A stretch of 64,000 nt of DNA, taken from positions 62,001-126,000 of the forward strand of contig DLST01000011.1 in NCBI GenBank assembly GCA_002500745.1, in the 5' to 3' direction. Source of the stretch: Sphingobacterium sp. UBA7855. Its GTDB lineage: Bacteria; Bacteroidota; Bacteroidia; Sphingobacteriales; Sphingobacteriaceae. The notes under the pieces are model-generated. The model saw nothing but the letters and a program-made list of their open reading frames with translations, was not told the DNA's origin and did not search any database. Shown here piece after piece: positions 19,287-27,816 of this stretch. The translations under genes were made by a program, and so were the position numbers. Positions within the stretch are counted from its first letter, which is position 1. Each line of letters starts with the position of its first letter.

Positions 19287-20354
19287 TTAAGCACCAAATA
19301 CTGGATTTGGCAATCTGCAGATTGGTTGAAAACCTGAAAAATCTATATCCGTAGAAAGGTATCCATCTTTTACAGGTTCCTCTTTCACTAAATCAGTACT
19401 GAGGTATTTTTTATTGTCATCACATAGCAGGGTCACGACAACTGCTTCATCGCCCAGCTCACGCTGTAATTTAATCGCTCCGATCACATTTGCACCTGAG
19501 GAGATTCCAACAGCCAGTCCCAATTGGCGCGATAACTTCTGCGCCATGATAATGGCATCGCCATCGTTGGCACAAACAACAGCATCAAGTTCATTTAGAT
19601 CCACAATCGCTGGGATAAACTCATCCGAAATTCCCTGGATACGGTGCGATCCAACCTTATGCCCTGTGGTTAATGTCGGACTTTCTGCGGGCTCCAATGG
19701 ATGAACGCGGACATTTGGATTGACCTTTCTTAAGCTACGGCCTACCCCCATAACCGTACCACCCGTTCCTACACCAGCAACGAAAGCATCCGCCACCAAG
19801 CCTTGCTCTTCCAGCTGCTTCACAATCTCGTAACCTGTGGTTTTCTCATGTGCCTCAGCATTATATTGATTTTCGAATTGTCTTGGCAGAAAAACTCCAC
19901 CTTTTGAAGCAAGCTCCTCACTTAAACGGATACTACCTAAAAAGCCTCCTTCTTCTTTGCTTATCAGCTGAATATCGGCACCCATACTGCGGATAATATC
20001 AGTACGCTCCTTACTCAGCCAGTTTGGCATAATAATCTTTACTTGATGACCAAGCGCCTTACCGATTGCTGAAAACGCAATCCCGGTGTTCCCACTTGTC
20101 GCTTCAATCACCACATCACTGGGGCGGATTTGACAATTCATATACGCTTTATACAAAATATACAGCGCCATCCTATCCTTTATGCTGCCCGTTAGATTGT
20201 AGTTTTCACATTTTACGAAAATTCGCCCTGGTTTACCGCCATAAGTATACTGCAATTCCAACATAGGCGTATTACCTACCAATCTCCACAGATGTTTGAA
20301 TCTCCTGTCCAACGTAGGCGACAAACACGCGCTTAATAATTCTTGTTCAGCCAT
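19287..20354 (-). CDS. Cysteine synthase family PLP enzyme
   Basis: 355 aa from the ATG at 20354 (an in-frame ATG nine codons upstream is the alternative). A fold-type II PLP enzyme with the PLP lysine in TGSIKDRMA, the phosphate/substrate loop TSGNTGIAF, and the glycine-rich [12 protein letters not shown]. The [21 protein letters not shown] segment resembles CysM/CysK, so the expected reaction is cysteine from O-acetylserine and sulfide or thiosulfate. A C-terminal tail of about 40 residues (from KKYLSTDL) is longer than in E. coli CysM. It is divergent from an Lrp-type regulator 160 bases away, which probably controls it. Confidence 0.85.
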   Translation of the reverse strand: MAEQELLSACLSPTLDRRFKHLWRLVGNTPMLELQYTYGGKPGRIFVKCENYNLTGSIKDRMALYILYKAYMNCQIRPSDVVIEATSGNTGIAFSAIGKALGHQVKIIMPNWLSKERTDIIRSMGADIQLISKEEGGFLGSIRLSEELASKGGVFLPRQFENQYNAEAHEKTTGYEIVKQLEEQGLVADAFVAGVGTGGTVMGVGRSLRKVNPNVRVHPLEPAESPTLTTGHKVGSHRIQGISDEFIPAIVDLNELDAVVCANDGDAIIMAQKLSRQLGLAVGISSGANVIGAIKLQRELGDEAVVVTLLCDDNKKYLSTDLVKEEPVKDGYLSTDIDFSGFQPICRLPNPVFGA

Positions 20355-20514
20355 TTTTAATAAATGATTATTGTGTTGCAAAATTGACTATTGACAAGAT
20401 AATATTCAATATATAACTTTAATTTCGATAAAAATTAAGTAAAACTACATTGAGAACAGTAAATAATACAGAACAATAGTGTATTTTTACAGCAGTACCG
20501 AAAATATTCAGATT

Positions 20515-20973
20515 ATGGAATTAGATGAAATCGATGTAAAATTATTACGTCTTCTACAACAGGATGCATCACTGAGCAACAAAGCGCTATCTTTTGAACT
20601 CAATAAATCTATCGCAGCCGTTCACGAACGCGTTCGAAAACTCAAGCGTTTAGGCTATATTAAGAAAACGGTCGCTATTTTAGACCGTCATAAGATTGGT
20701 ATTGGGCTGATTTCATTTTCTCAGGTCTTTCTTAAAGCACATACATTTGAAGTGTTGAATGAATTCGAAAAAGAAGTAGCTAAATTTCCCGAGGTGATGG
20801 AATGCTACCAAATGGCGGGTTCTTACGACTTTATGTTGCGTATCGCCACCAAAGATATGGATGCCTACCATATTTTTTTGCGACATCGTCTGGCGGTATT
20901 ACCTCAAGTGAACACCGTACAGACCTACTTTGTATTATCGGAAACTAAAAGCGAGACCGCTTATCCTCTTTAA
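20515..20973 (+). CDS. Lrp/AsnC family transcriptional regulator
   Basis: 152 aa from the ATG at 20515, which starts at the conserved MELDEIDVKLLRLLQQDASLS. The N-terminal winged HTH is residues 1-60 (ALSFELNKSIAAVHERVRKLKRLGYIKK), followed by a linker and a RAM/ACT-like domain that binds amino acids and drives octamer formation. ECYQMAGSYDFMLRI is the usual ligand-side motif. Divergent placement beside the cysteine synthase gene suggests it senses an amino acid and controls sulfur amino-acid synthesis. That is inference from context only. Confidence 0.9.
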   Translation: MELDEIDVKLLRLLQQDASLSNKALSFELNKSIAAVHERVRKLKRLGYIKKTVAILDRHKIGIGLISFSQVFLKAHTFEVLNEFEKEVAKFPEVMECYQMAGSYDFMLRIATKDMDAYHIFLRHRLAVLPQVNTVQTYFVLSETKSETAYPL

Positions 20974-21049
20974 TCCTTGTAATAAAAATGAGGGAATATC
21001 GCTGTCATGTATCCCCATACGATGGCACATGACAGCGATGAAAAAATCA

Positions 21050-22726
21050 TTAATCGAATAACAAAGTACCCGTTACATTCCAGCTACTAAAACTCGTTCC
21101 TTCAGGAGCTCCTTGTGGAATCTGTACCTGCATCGTGTGGTCGCCCGCTTTTAAATCGCCCAAGTCGATGTAAATGGGTGGCGTTAAGGTACCCGGACAC
21201 CAATTGGAACGGCTCAGATCAGAGGAAGACAAGCCGGAAGCAAAATTGCCTGAAGCTGGATTAAACAATCGATAAGACCCGCAATCGTTGCGCCAAGGTG
21301 TATATTTAAAAAGCAGCGAATCGTTGAGGAAAATACGGTTTTCCTTAGGCACAAATTCATCACCGTTACCCCAGCCCCCATGACCAGTGGTAATATAGCG
21401 TAATTGCACATTTTTAGCATCTTGGTCCAAATGAAAGGATACTCTCAAGCCCTTCTCCTCATCGAACATAGATCCATACTCCTGACCTCCCATTTCCATG
21501 ACATTGGTCGTCGTAAATAAAGACATCGTCTTTTTCAGATTGCCCTGTGACGCAGCATCGAAGCCAGGATGTATCGTCAACTCAACGCTCACTTCATGTC
21601 CCTCTTTATCATAGTTACCAATAAAGGCCCCCACATAAACCTCCTGTCCGCTCAGCATACCTGCTAATTCAGATACATCTTGACGGTACAGGACCGAGTC
21701 CTGCCAAACCTTATCCTTTAACTGAAGATAGTTAAATTGCTTAACACCAAAGGGTGTAAAGAAACGCATCAATTCCACAATGGGTTCAAACGAAGCTGTT
21801 TTCACAACACCTTGATAAGCTTTACCATTTCCATTCTCATACTTCGGCAGGGTGCCCACGCCATTTTTCATCCCATCCAAAAAGCTCTGCGCTTTATTGG
21901 TCGGGATGATAAAAACTGAACCGGTGCGATCATAGGCATCACCTTTTGATTGTTCCACCAACTGCACAAATACATTGTCACTGGTCTTTATTTTTGGGAT
22001 TCTCACCTTTTTCACCAACACAGTTCCATTGGCAAAACGCAAAATAGAATCCGACTTTACATCATCTGAAAAACGTATGCGTTCCTTCCGAAAAACAGGT
22101 ATTTGGACAAAACGATTCTTCCAGATCAGATCTTTATAAGCGAGTTCATCGTACAATTTTTCATTTCCTTTTAGCCGCAGTTGATCCGGTATCGTCTTTA
22201 CTTTTTCCACTTTGGTGGCAAAAGTCCGTGTATTCCCATTACGGATTACCTCAAGTACCAAACCAAGGTTCTGACCAAGTTCCGTCGGCGCACCCTTTAC
22301 CCCTAATTTATCCGTGTACCAAACTTCTATTTTATTGGAATTGATGCTGGTCTCAACTTTTTTGCACGGATAGCCCAAGATCGTTTTAGTCACGTCTGTC
22401 GTGTTAAATTTTTGCTTCGAAAGCGCGAGTGAATCTTTGGTTAAAATGATTGACCCGTCTTTGAGTTTAGCAATTTTAAGTAAGGCATTACCTCCGGAAC
22501 GCTCAACGACAACCCGTTCGTAGGGTGCTTGCAACAGTCCCTGCATTTCTTTCTCTGAACTGACGAACGTCTCTTTCTCGTTTGCATAAACCAGAATGGC
22601 ATTCTGATGGGCAGCTGCATTTCCATTGAAACTTTGGTTATATTGAATCACATAAGTCGGCCGCTTTTGTGCCCGTGATGTTAATGAAATACCTAAAATC
22701 GCGGCAAAAAGAATACTTTTCTTCAT
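21050..22726 (-). CDS. GLPGLI-like domain fused to PNGase F domains
   Basis: 558 aa with a signal peptide (MKKSILFAAILGISLTSRAQ). Residues about 25-200 resemble the GLPGLI family (GYPCKKVETS, VWYTDKLG, NLGLVLEV). From about residue 290 the sequence follows the two jelly-roll domains of peptide-N-glycosidase F: RFFTPFG, DVSELAGMLSG, TGHGGWGNGDEFVPKENRIFLN and NWCPGT..PPIYIDL. PNGase F removes intact N-glycans from asparagine. The position equivalent to one catalytic Glu (E118 of the Elizabethkingia enzyme) appears substituted, so activity is not assured. The protein should be exported. Single gene, convergent with lrp. Confidence 0.8.
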   Translation of the reverse strand: MKKSILFAAILGISLTSRAQKRPTYVIQYNQSFNGNAAAHQNAILVYANEKETFVSSEKEMQGLLQAPYERVVVERSGGNALLKIAKLKDGSIILTKDSLALSKQKFNTTDVTKTILGYPCKKVETSINSNKIEVWYTDKLGVKGAPTELGQNLGLVLEVIRNGNTRTFATKVEKVKTIPDQLRLKGNEKLYDELAYKDLIWKNRFVQIPVFRKERIRFSDDVKSDSILRFANGTVLVKKVRIPKIKTSDNVFVQLVEQSKGDAYDRTGSVFIIPTNKAQSFLDGMKNGVGTLPKYENGNGKAYQGVVKTASFEPIVELMRFFTPFGVKQFNYLQLKDKVWQDSVLYRQDVSELAGMLSGQEVYVGAFIGNYDKEGHEVSVELTIHPGFDAASQGNLKKTMSLFTTTNVMEMGGQEYGSMFDEEKGLRVSFHLDQDAKNVQLRYITTGHGGWGNGDEFVPKENRIFLNDSLLFKYTPWRNDCGSYRLFNPASGNFASGLSSSDLSRSNWCPGTLTPPIYIDLGDLKAGDHTMQVQIPQGAPEGTSFSSWNVTGTLLFD

Positions 22727-22747
22727 ATCATGTGTGTTGGTTTAGAC

Positions 22748-22797
22748 GCAAAAATAATAAAGGCTTTAGGAATTCCTAAAGCCTTTATTATTTTTGC
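22748..22797 (-). terminator. 50-bp perfect palindrome, terminator of ubiA
   Basis: A 23-bp perfect inverted repeat (22748-22770 with 22775-22797) around AATT. The core is a GC-containing AAGGCTTTAGG stem flanked by A/T runs on both sides. It starts eight bases after the ubiA stop. Confidence 0.75.
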
Positions 22798-22805
22798 TAA
22801 AACGT

Positions 22806-23660
22806 TTATTTGATCAGCCAGATATCCAAGAGATAGAAAACCGCAAAAATCACGGAGGCATAACCGTTGGTTGTCATAAAGTCCCGATTAACCCGACTTA
22901 AATTAGTCGATGAAAACAGGGTATGCTGGTAAATCAGCAAGGCACCGTAAAAGACCACCCCTAAATAATAAATCCAGCCCACGGGCATCAGAAATGCGGG
23001 TATTAAAATAAAAATAAAAGAAAACACATGTAGGCATTCCGAAACGCGCATGGCACCTTTCGTCCCTAACCAAACCGGTATAGAATTGAGCTGGTTTTCC
23101 CGATCAAACATTTCATCCTGCAGTGCATATATAATATCAAATCCACTTACCCAGGTCAGCACGGCAAAGCCATAAAGCACTGGCACTGTTGCAAACTGCC
23201 CGGTAATCACCATATAGGCGCCTATTGGCGCCAATCCCAGCCCAGCCCCCAACACAAGGTGACATAACGGTGTTATACGCTTCGTGTAAGAATAGAAAAG
23301 TACCACAAAAAGCGCTACTGGCGACAGCATAAAACAGAGAGAATTAATAAAATACGTCGCCCCTATAAAAATGAGGCAATTTACAAGTGTAAAGACCAGC
23401 GCATTATTCGCTGAAATCTTTCCTGAAGGAATATCACGCATGGCCGTCCTTGGATTTATCGCATCAATATCTCTATCCAGATAGCGATTGAACGCCATAG
23501 CGGCATTACGAGCCGTTACCATGCATACAAGCATCAGTACTAATAATTTCCACGAAAAGGCATATTCCGTTGTATGCAATGCCAAAAAAAAGCCGATAAA
23601 GGCAAATGGCAATGCAAATACACTGTGGGCGAATAAAACTAAAGACAAATATTTTTTCAT
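22806..23660 (-). CDS. UbiA family prenyltransferase (4-hydroxybenzoate / MqnP-like)
   Basis: 284 aa with eight or nine membrane helices. The first Asp-rich motif is NRYLDRDIDAINPRT and the second is ALQDEMFDRE, both needed for Mg-diphosphate binding. UbiA enzymes attach a polyprenyl chain to an aromatic acid in the inner membrane. Bacteroidota use menaquinone, and MqnP of the futalosine pathway has exactly this NRxxDRxID form, so a role in menaquinone synthesis is more likely than ubiquinone. Six bases after engB, hence in one operon with it. Confidence 0.85.
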   Translation of the reverse strand: MKKYLSLVLFAHSVFALPFAFIGFFLALHTTEYAFSWKLLVLMLVCMVTARNAAMAFNRYLDRDIDAINPRTAMRDIPSGKISANNALVFTLVNCLIFIGATYFINSLCFMLSPVALFVVLFYSYTKRITPLCHLVLGAGLGLAPIGAYMVITGQFATVPVLYGFAVLTWVSGFDIIYALQDEMFDRENQLNSIPVWLGTKGAMRVSECLHVFSFIFILIPAFLMPVGWIYYLGVVFYGALLIYQHTLFSSTNLSRVNRDFMTTNGYASVIFAVFYLLDIWLIK

Positions 23661-23666
23661 CCGAAC

Positions 23667-24308
23667 TTAAAATCTAGGCTGGAACTGTCCGTTTCCATCC
23701 AGCTCAGGAGGAACAAATCGGCTATTAACTTCAGCAATAGCGTCCAAAATAGGCTCATGTCCTATTTTCTTTTCCGCTGAGGTCAGGAAAATCTGTGGGA
23801 CCTCCTCAAACCATTGTAGCAATGATTTTTTAAACTTCGCAACATTAGCATCGGATTTCACTGCCGATTGCTTGTCGGCCTTGGTGAAAACCAACATAAA
23901 AGGCAACCCGCATTCTCCAAGCCAATAGCAGAAATCCAGGTCGATCTTTTGTGGTTCATGCCGGCTATCCACCAACACGAAAACGCATTGCAAATTATCC
24001 CGATGAGTTAAGTATCTGCGGATGAACTTTTCCCATTCATTACGACTCGTCTTTGAGGCTTTGGCAAAACCATATCCTGGCAAATCCACCAGATACCACG
24101 TGTCGTCGATGATAAAATGATTGATCAACTGGGTCTTACCTGGCTTTTGAGAGGTTTTGGCAAGTCCTTTTTTGTTGGTCATCGCATTAATCAATGATGA
24201 TTTACCGACATTCGAACGTCCGATAAAAGCATACTCCGGCAAAGTTGGTGCTGGTAACTTGTCAACTCTCGTGTTACTACACACGAATTCGGCTTTTTTC
24301 ACTTCCAT
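23667..24308 (-). CDS. engB: Ribosome biogenesis GTPase EngB (YihA/YsxC)
   Basis: 213 aa from the ATG at 24308, where homologues begin. The TRAFAC-class GTPase motifs are clear: G1 GRSNVGKSS, G2 GKTQ, G3 DLPGYG, G4 TKAD and G5 TSA. EngB assists assembly of the 50S subunit. An upstream extension of 36 codons exists but is not protein-like and would cover the predicted promoter. A -7 box ends four bases before the ATG, so the transcript may be leaderless. First gene of an engB-ubiA unit. Confidence 0.93.
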   Translation of the reverse strand: MEVKKAEFVCSNTRVDKLPAPTLPEYAFIGRSNVGKSSLINAMTNKKGLAKTSQKPGKTQLINHFIIDDTWYLVDLPGYGFAKASKTSRNEWEKFIRRYLTHRDNLQCVFVLVDSRHEPQKIDLDFCYWLGECGLPFMLVFTKADKQSAVKSDANVAKFKKSLLQWFEEVPQIFLTSAEKKIGHEPILDAIAEVNSRFVPPELDGNGQFQPRF

Positions 24309-24312
24309 GGAG

Positions 24313-24343
24313 CAAAGGTACGTTAAATCAATCCCTTTGACAA
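24313..24343 (-). promoter_or_regulatory. Predicted engB promoter, leaderless start
   Basis: On the minus strand TTG (24341-24343), a 20-base spacer, then TACCTTTG (24313-24320) form a full match to the Bacteroidota consensus. Only CTCC separates the -7 box from the engB ATG, so transcription should start at or next to the start codon. Confidence 0.6.
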
Positions 24344-24680
24344 GATTTGTACAGCTTCTATCCCATAAAAAAGCTTTATTTCCCATTTTGTAAGATGAGG
24401 AACAAAATGTGCGCAATTATTTCTAACTTTCCACTCAAGCAACTGTCTAAATGACTACGCCACTGCCAAAGCAGTCACATCGCAAGCGCAATATTTACCA
24501 TCGTGCCAATACAAGAAGCCGGTATACGTGTAAGATTAAAAAAACGCTCAAAACAAATTTTTCTAAAGTGCTGTAACAATTCAGCGGAAAATGATACTAA
24601 CCTATCAATAGCAATCAGTCATTAAGCGATAGCAAGCTTTATCAAACTTAACGTAAGAATTAAAATTAAACCTTCAATAC
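24344..24680. other. Intergenic spacer between engB and the ABC transporter
   Basis: About 340 bases between divergent genes. The ORFs present are short and not protein-like. I see no strong hairpin and no convincing promoter box for the ABC genes; a promoter must lie here, since both transporter genes read away from it. Confidence 0.4.
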
Positions 24681-25616
24681 ATGTTACTCGAAATCAATCA
24701 TGTCACCAAAGATTACGCCAATCACCGCGCATTGGACGATGTTTCCATTCAAATTCCCAAGGGAAAAATTTTTGGACTACTGGGGCCGAACGGTGCCGGA
24801 AAAACGTCACTAATCCGTATTATAAACCAAATTACAGCCCCCGATTCGGGTGAAATATTGTTTAATGGCGAGATTTTGGGCCCTAAGCATATTGCACAAA
24901 TCGGTTATTTACCAGAAGAGCGCGGGTTATACAAAAAAATGAAAATTGGCGATCAAATGCTGTATTTGGCACAACTGAAAGGACTTTCAAAAAAAGAAGC
25001 ACTGCTGCGCATTCAAAATTGGTGCGAACGTTTGGACATCACCTCCTGGTGGGACAAAAAAATAGAAGACCTCAGCAAGGGAATGCAGCAGAAAGTACAA
25101 TTTGTTGCTACAGTCATCCATCAACCACAATTGATCATCCTGGATGAACCCTTTTCGGGATTCGACCCGGTCAATGCCAATATCATAAAAGAACAGATAC
25201 TCCGTTTGAATCAAGAAGGTGCAACCATCATCTTCTCCACGCACCGAATGGAAACCGTAGAAGAACTCTGTGATAATATAGCCCTGATCAACCGATCAAA
25301 AAAAATATTGGATGGTGCTGTGCAAACCATTAAAAAAGAATACCGTAATCACACCTATAAACTAGAATATACAACAGCCGAAGATAATTTTCTTCTGTCC
25401 CATAACCCCCAGTTTGAAGTCATTGACACAAAAATTATCGACAAAACATATACAACTACAATTCAGTTAAATAACAATATTCATATCAATGAAGTGTTAA
25501 TGCATTTAATACCCCGTATACAGCTCAATCAACTCATCGAAATCGTCCCCTCCATGGCCGATATTTTTATTCAAAAAGTTACCCAAGCCTCACCAATAGT
25601 CAACAATCATGCATAA
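24681..25616 (+). CDS. ABC transporter ATP-binding protein, NatA-like
   Basis: 311 aa. Walker A is GLLGPNGAGKTSLIR (about residues 32-46), the signature is LSKGMQQKVQ, and Walker B is LIILDEPFSGFDP, followed by the H-loop STHRME. The last 90 residues are a C-terminal extension typical of ABC-2 exporters (DUF4162-like). It powers the permease encoded by the next gene, whose start overlaps the end of this one by eight bases. The substrate is unknown; the NatA/NatB family includes sodium exporters, but that role cannot be read from the sequence. Confidence 0.92.
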   Translation: MLLEINHVTKDYANHRALDDVSIQIPKGKIFGLLGPNGAGKTSLIRIINQITAPDSGEILFNGEILGPKHIAQIGYLPEERGLYKKMKIGDQMLYLAQLKGLSKKEALLRIQNWCERLDITSWWDKKIEDLSKGMQQKVQFVATVIHQPQLIILDEPFSGFDPVNANIIKEQILRLNQEGATIIFSTHRMETVEELCDNIALINRSKKILDGAVQTIKKEYRNHTYKLEYTTAEDNFLLSHNPQFEVIDTKIIDKTYTTTIQLNNNIHINEVLMHLIPRIQLNQLIEIVPSMADIFIQKVTQASPIVNNHA

Positions 25617-26934
25617 AATACTATTAATTATCCAAAGAGAGTACCTGTCTAGAGTCAAGAAAAAATCCTTTATTGTCATGACCTTTGCCGTGCCACTATT
25701 TTTCTTCGCCCTATATGCAGGCATGTTTTATCTCACCAAAAAGAGCTTTAAAGATTCGCACAGCGAAGTCTTTGTCTTAGATGAACAAGGCGACTTTGCA
25801 AGCAAACTCCAAAATAATAAAAATGTAAGTTATACAGTTAGCACACTCAGTCTCCAAGCACAAAAAGCGCAGCTTGCCAAAAGTGAAGCAAAACAGTCGA
25901 TTCTTTATATTCCCAAAGACATTTTATCCAGCCAAAAAGCGGAGCTTATTACGAGCGGAAAGACCAGTTTTGTCACACAGGAGATCATTACTGAGCAACT
26001 GGAAGAAATCATCCGTGAAAAGGAATATAAAGCCAGGGGTATCGACCTAAACATCATCCAATCGATTAAACCTAAAGTGGCCATTGATGCCAAAGAAATA
26101 ACAGCCGACGGTGAAGAAAAGAACAGCAATACCGCCATCGCGATGGGTCTGGGCGTTGCTTTGGCTATCTTAGTCTATCTATCATTATTTCTATATGGAG
26201 CCCAGGTCATGCGAGGCATCATCGAAGAGAAAAGCAATCGCATCATCGAAGTTATTATTTCCTCTGTCAAACCCTTTCAGCTTATGATGGGCAAAATTGT
26301 CGGAATCGGTATGGTCGGCCTGACACAATTTGTCATGTGGCTGTTGCTTACGAGTGGCCTATTTATTACCGCAACGATCTTATTTGTCAATCCTCAGGAC
26401 ATGCAGGAGGTAGCGGCGAGCCAGCCTGGAGGAGGTAACATGAGCACTGTTTCAAAAGCAATGGCGCAAAATGGATCAGCGGCCATCCTTAGTTCGATAC
26501 AAAGCTTTAACTTTACCGAAGTCATCATTTTTTTCTTTCTATTTTTTATCGCCGGTTATCTATTGTACAGTGCGATTTTCGCAGCTGCTGGTTCTGCTGT
26601 CGATAATGAAACCGAGGCCAATCAATTCTCTATGCCCATTACCATGCCGTTGTTATTAACGTACATCCTTTCTTTCGGCGTTATTATCAATGATCCCAAT
26701 GGTCCAATTGCAACCTGGTTGAGCTTTATTCCGTTCACCTCACCTATCGCCATGCTGGTACGCATACCTTTCGGCGTCCCTTTATGGCAGATCCTCACTT
26801 CATTGGCACTGCTCATAGCAACATTCCTGTTGGTGACTTGGGTTGCTGCACGGATCTATCGCGTAGGCATCCTGATTTATGGTAAGAAGGCTAATCTAAA
26901 GGAAATTATCAAATGGTTTAATTACAAAAGTTAG
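25609..26934 (+). CDS. ABC-2 type permease, NatB-like
   Basis: 441 aa: one membrane helix near the N-terminus (about residues 20-42), a periplasmic domain of some 130 residues, then five or six helices from about residue 175. The segment MRGIIEEKSNRIIEVIISSVKPFQLMMGKI is the hallmark coupling region of ABC2_membrane_3/NatB permeases. It overlaps the ATPase gene by eight bases, so the two are translationally coupled and form the complete exporter. Confidence 0.9.
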   Translation: MHKILLIIQREYLSRVKKKSFIVMTFAVPLFFFALYAGMFYLTKKSFKDSHSEVFVLDEQGDFASKLQNNKNVSYTVSTLSLQAQKAQLAKSEAKQSILYIPKDILSSQKAELITSGKTSFVTQEIITEQLEEIIREKEYKARGIDLNIIQSIKPKVAIDAKEITADGEEKNSNTAIAMGLGVALAILVYLSLFLYGAQVMRGIIEEKSNRIIEVIISSVKPFQLMMGKIVGIGMVGLTQFVMWLLLTSGLFITATILFVNPQDMQEVAASQPGGGNMSTVSKAMAQNGSAAILSSIQSFNFTEVIIFFFLFFIAGYLLYSAIFAAAGSAVDNETEANQFSMPITMPLLLTYILSFGVIINDPNGPIATWLSFIPFTSPIAMLVRIPFGVPLWQILTSLALLIATFLLVTWVAARIYRVGILIYGKKANLKEIIKWFNYKS

Positions 26935-26988
26935 CTGCGGACAGCAGCAGCTACATCGCGATAAATGCGACACAGGTATTGCCAAAGC

Positions 26989-27026
26989 TCAAAAAAGCCA
27001 AATTGCAAGCAATTTGGCTTTTTTGA
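26989..27026. terminator. Bidirectional terminator between convergent genes
   Basis: A 17-bp perfect stem with loop CAAG has A-run and T-run ends on both strands (AAAAAAGCC...GGCTTTTTT). It serves the ABC permease on plus and the DUF962 gene on minus. Confidence 0.9.
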
Positions 27027-27085
27027 TAGTTTCACGCATTAGCTTCGATCCTATTGCGCACGATCAGCACCTCAGGATCGTTCAA

Positions 27086-27613
27086 CTAGTATCTTAATTT
27101 CAATTTTTTAAATACAAAATGCCACAGCCATATCGGTCCAACCAATAAAAATTGGAGAAACTGCTGCCCGGTAATATTCCCTTTCTCCTTCCCCTTTCCG
27201 AGAAATAGAGCAATAATAGAAATTAGTGCAATGCCAAGACACACCCAAATGACCGCTGGTCCACCATCTCGCTGTACATGCTCCAATTGTACGATAAAAT
27301 AGCTCATACCCCCAATTGTGAATAATATCGCATAAGATAAGGTTGCCGACAGCTTTAAATAATAATAAATGACAATAGCAATAAAGAAAGAGCCCCAGTT
27401 TAAAAAAGTATGCCAATTGAGTTTTACCAGGAATTCAAATTGCGGAAATGGAATCATCCAGATCGCACCCATGATTCCAAAAAATAATAACGGTAAAAAG
27501 ATGGCCTGAATCAGACGGTTAGTCGGATCCTGAAAATTAGCATCCAGCTCCGCAAAATACTTATCTACGGGGCGTAAAGGTTCGGCTTCTTGCACTTTCT
27601 TCTTTTGTTTCAT
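27086..27613 (-). CDS. Mpo1/DUF962-like membrane protein
   Basis: 175 aa with about five hydrophobic helices. The N-terminal segment DKYFAELDANFQDPTNRLIQAIFLPLLFFGIMG follows the DUF962 (yeast YGL010w/Mpo1) pattern, where a His often replaces the Gln in NRLIQ. Mpo1 is a dioxygenase acting in alpha-oxidation of 2-hydroxy fatty acids from sphingolipids, which is suggestive in a lineage that makes sphingolipids. Its iron-binding histidines are not evident here, so catalytic activity is doubtful. Single gene between two terminators. Confidence 0.6.
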   Translation of the reverse strand: MKQKKKVQEAEPLRPVDKYFAELDANFQDPTNRLIQAIFLPLLFFGIMGAIWMIPFPQFEFLVKLNWHTFLNWGSFFIAIVIYYYLKLSATLSYAILFTIGGMSYFIVQLEHVQRDGGPAVIWVCLGIALISIIALFLGKGKEKGNITGQQFLQFLLVGPIWLWHFVFKKLKLRY

Positions 27614-27754
27614 TTGGCAAATTTAACAAATATTGTGCTTGCCTTACCCCTGTACACTAATAATATTCGCTATTTTTAGGTCTGCCATAAGTCATGAAAC
27701 ACCTTCGTGCGCTACAGCCGCATAACGTAGCAGATTTAATTCAATTTTTCGGAT

Positions 27755-27794
27755 AATAAAAAAGCTCCAATCAGCAGATTGGAGCTTTTTTATT
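27755..27794. terminator. Terminator of rny
   Basis: An 18-bp perfect stem (AATAAAAAAGCTCCAATC and its complement) with loop AGCA and T-runs on both strands, 23 bases past the rny stop on the minus strand. Confidence 0.9.
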
Positions 27795-27816
27795 CGCAGT
27801 GTTGCGCTTGACAGGT

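Noticed and set aside
24309..24416. 36-codon upstream extension of EngB
   Set aside because: It is not protein-like, is rich in Cys and Ser, and covers a full-consensus promoter.
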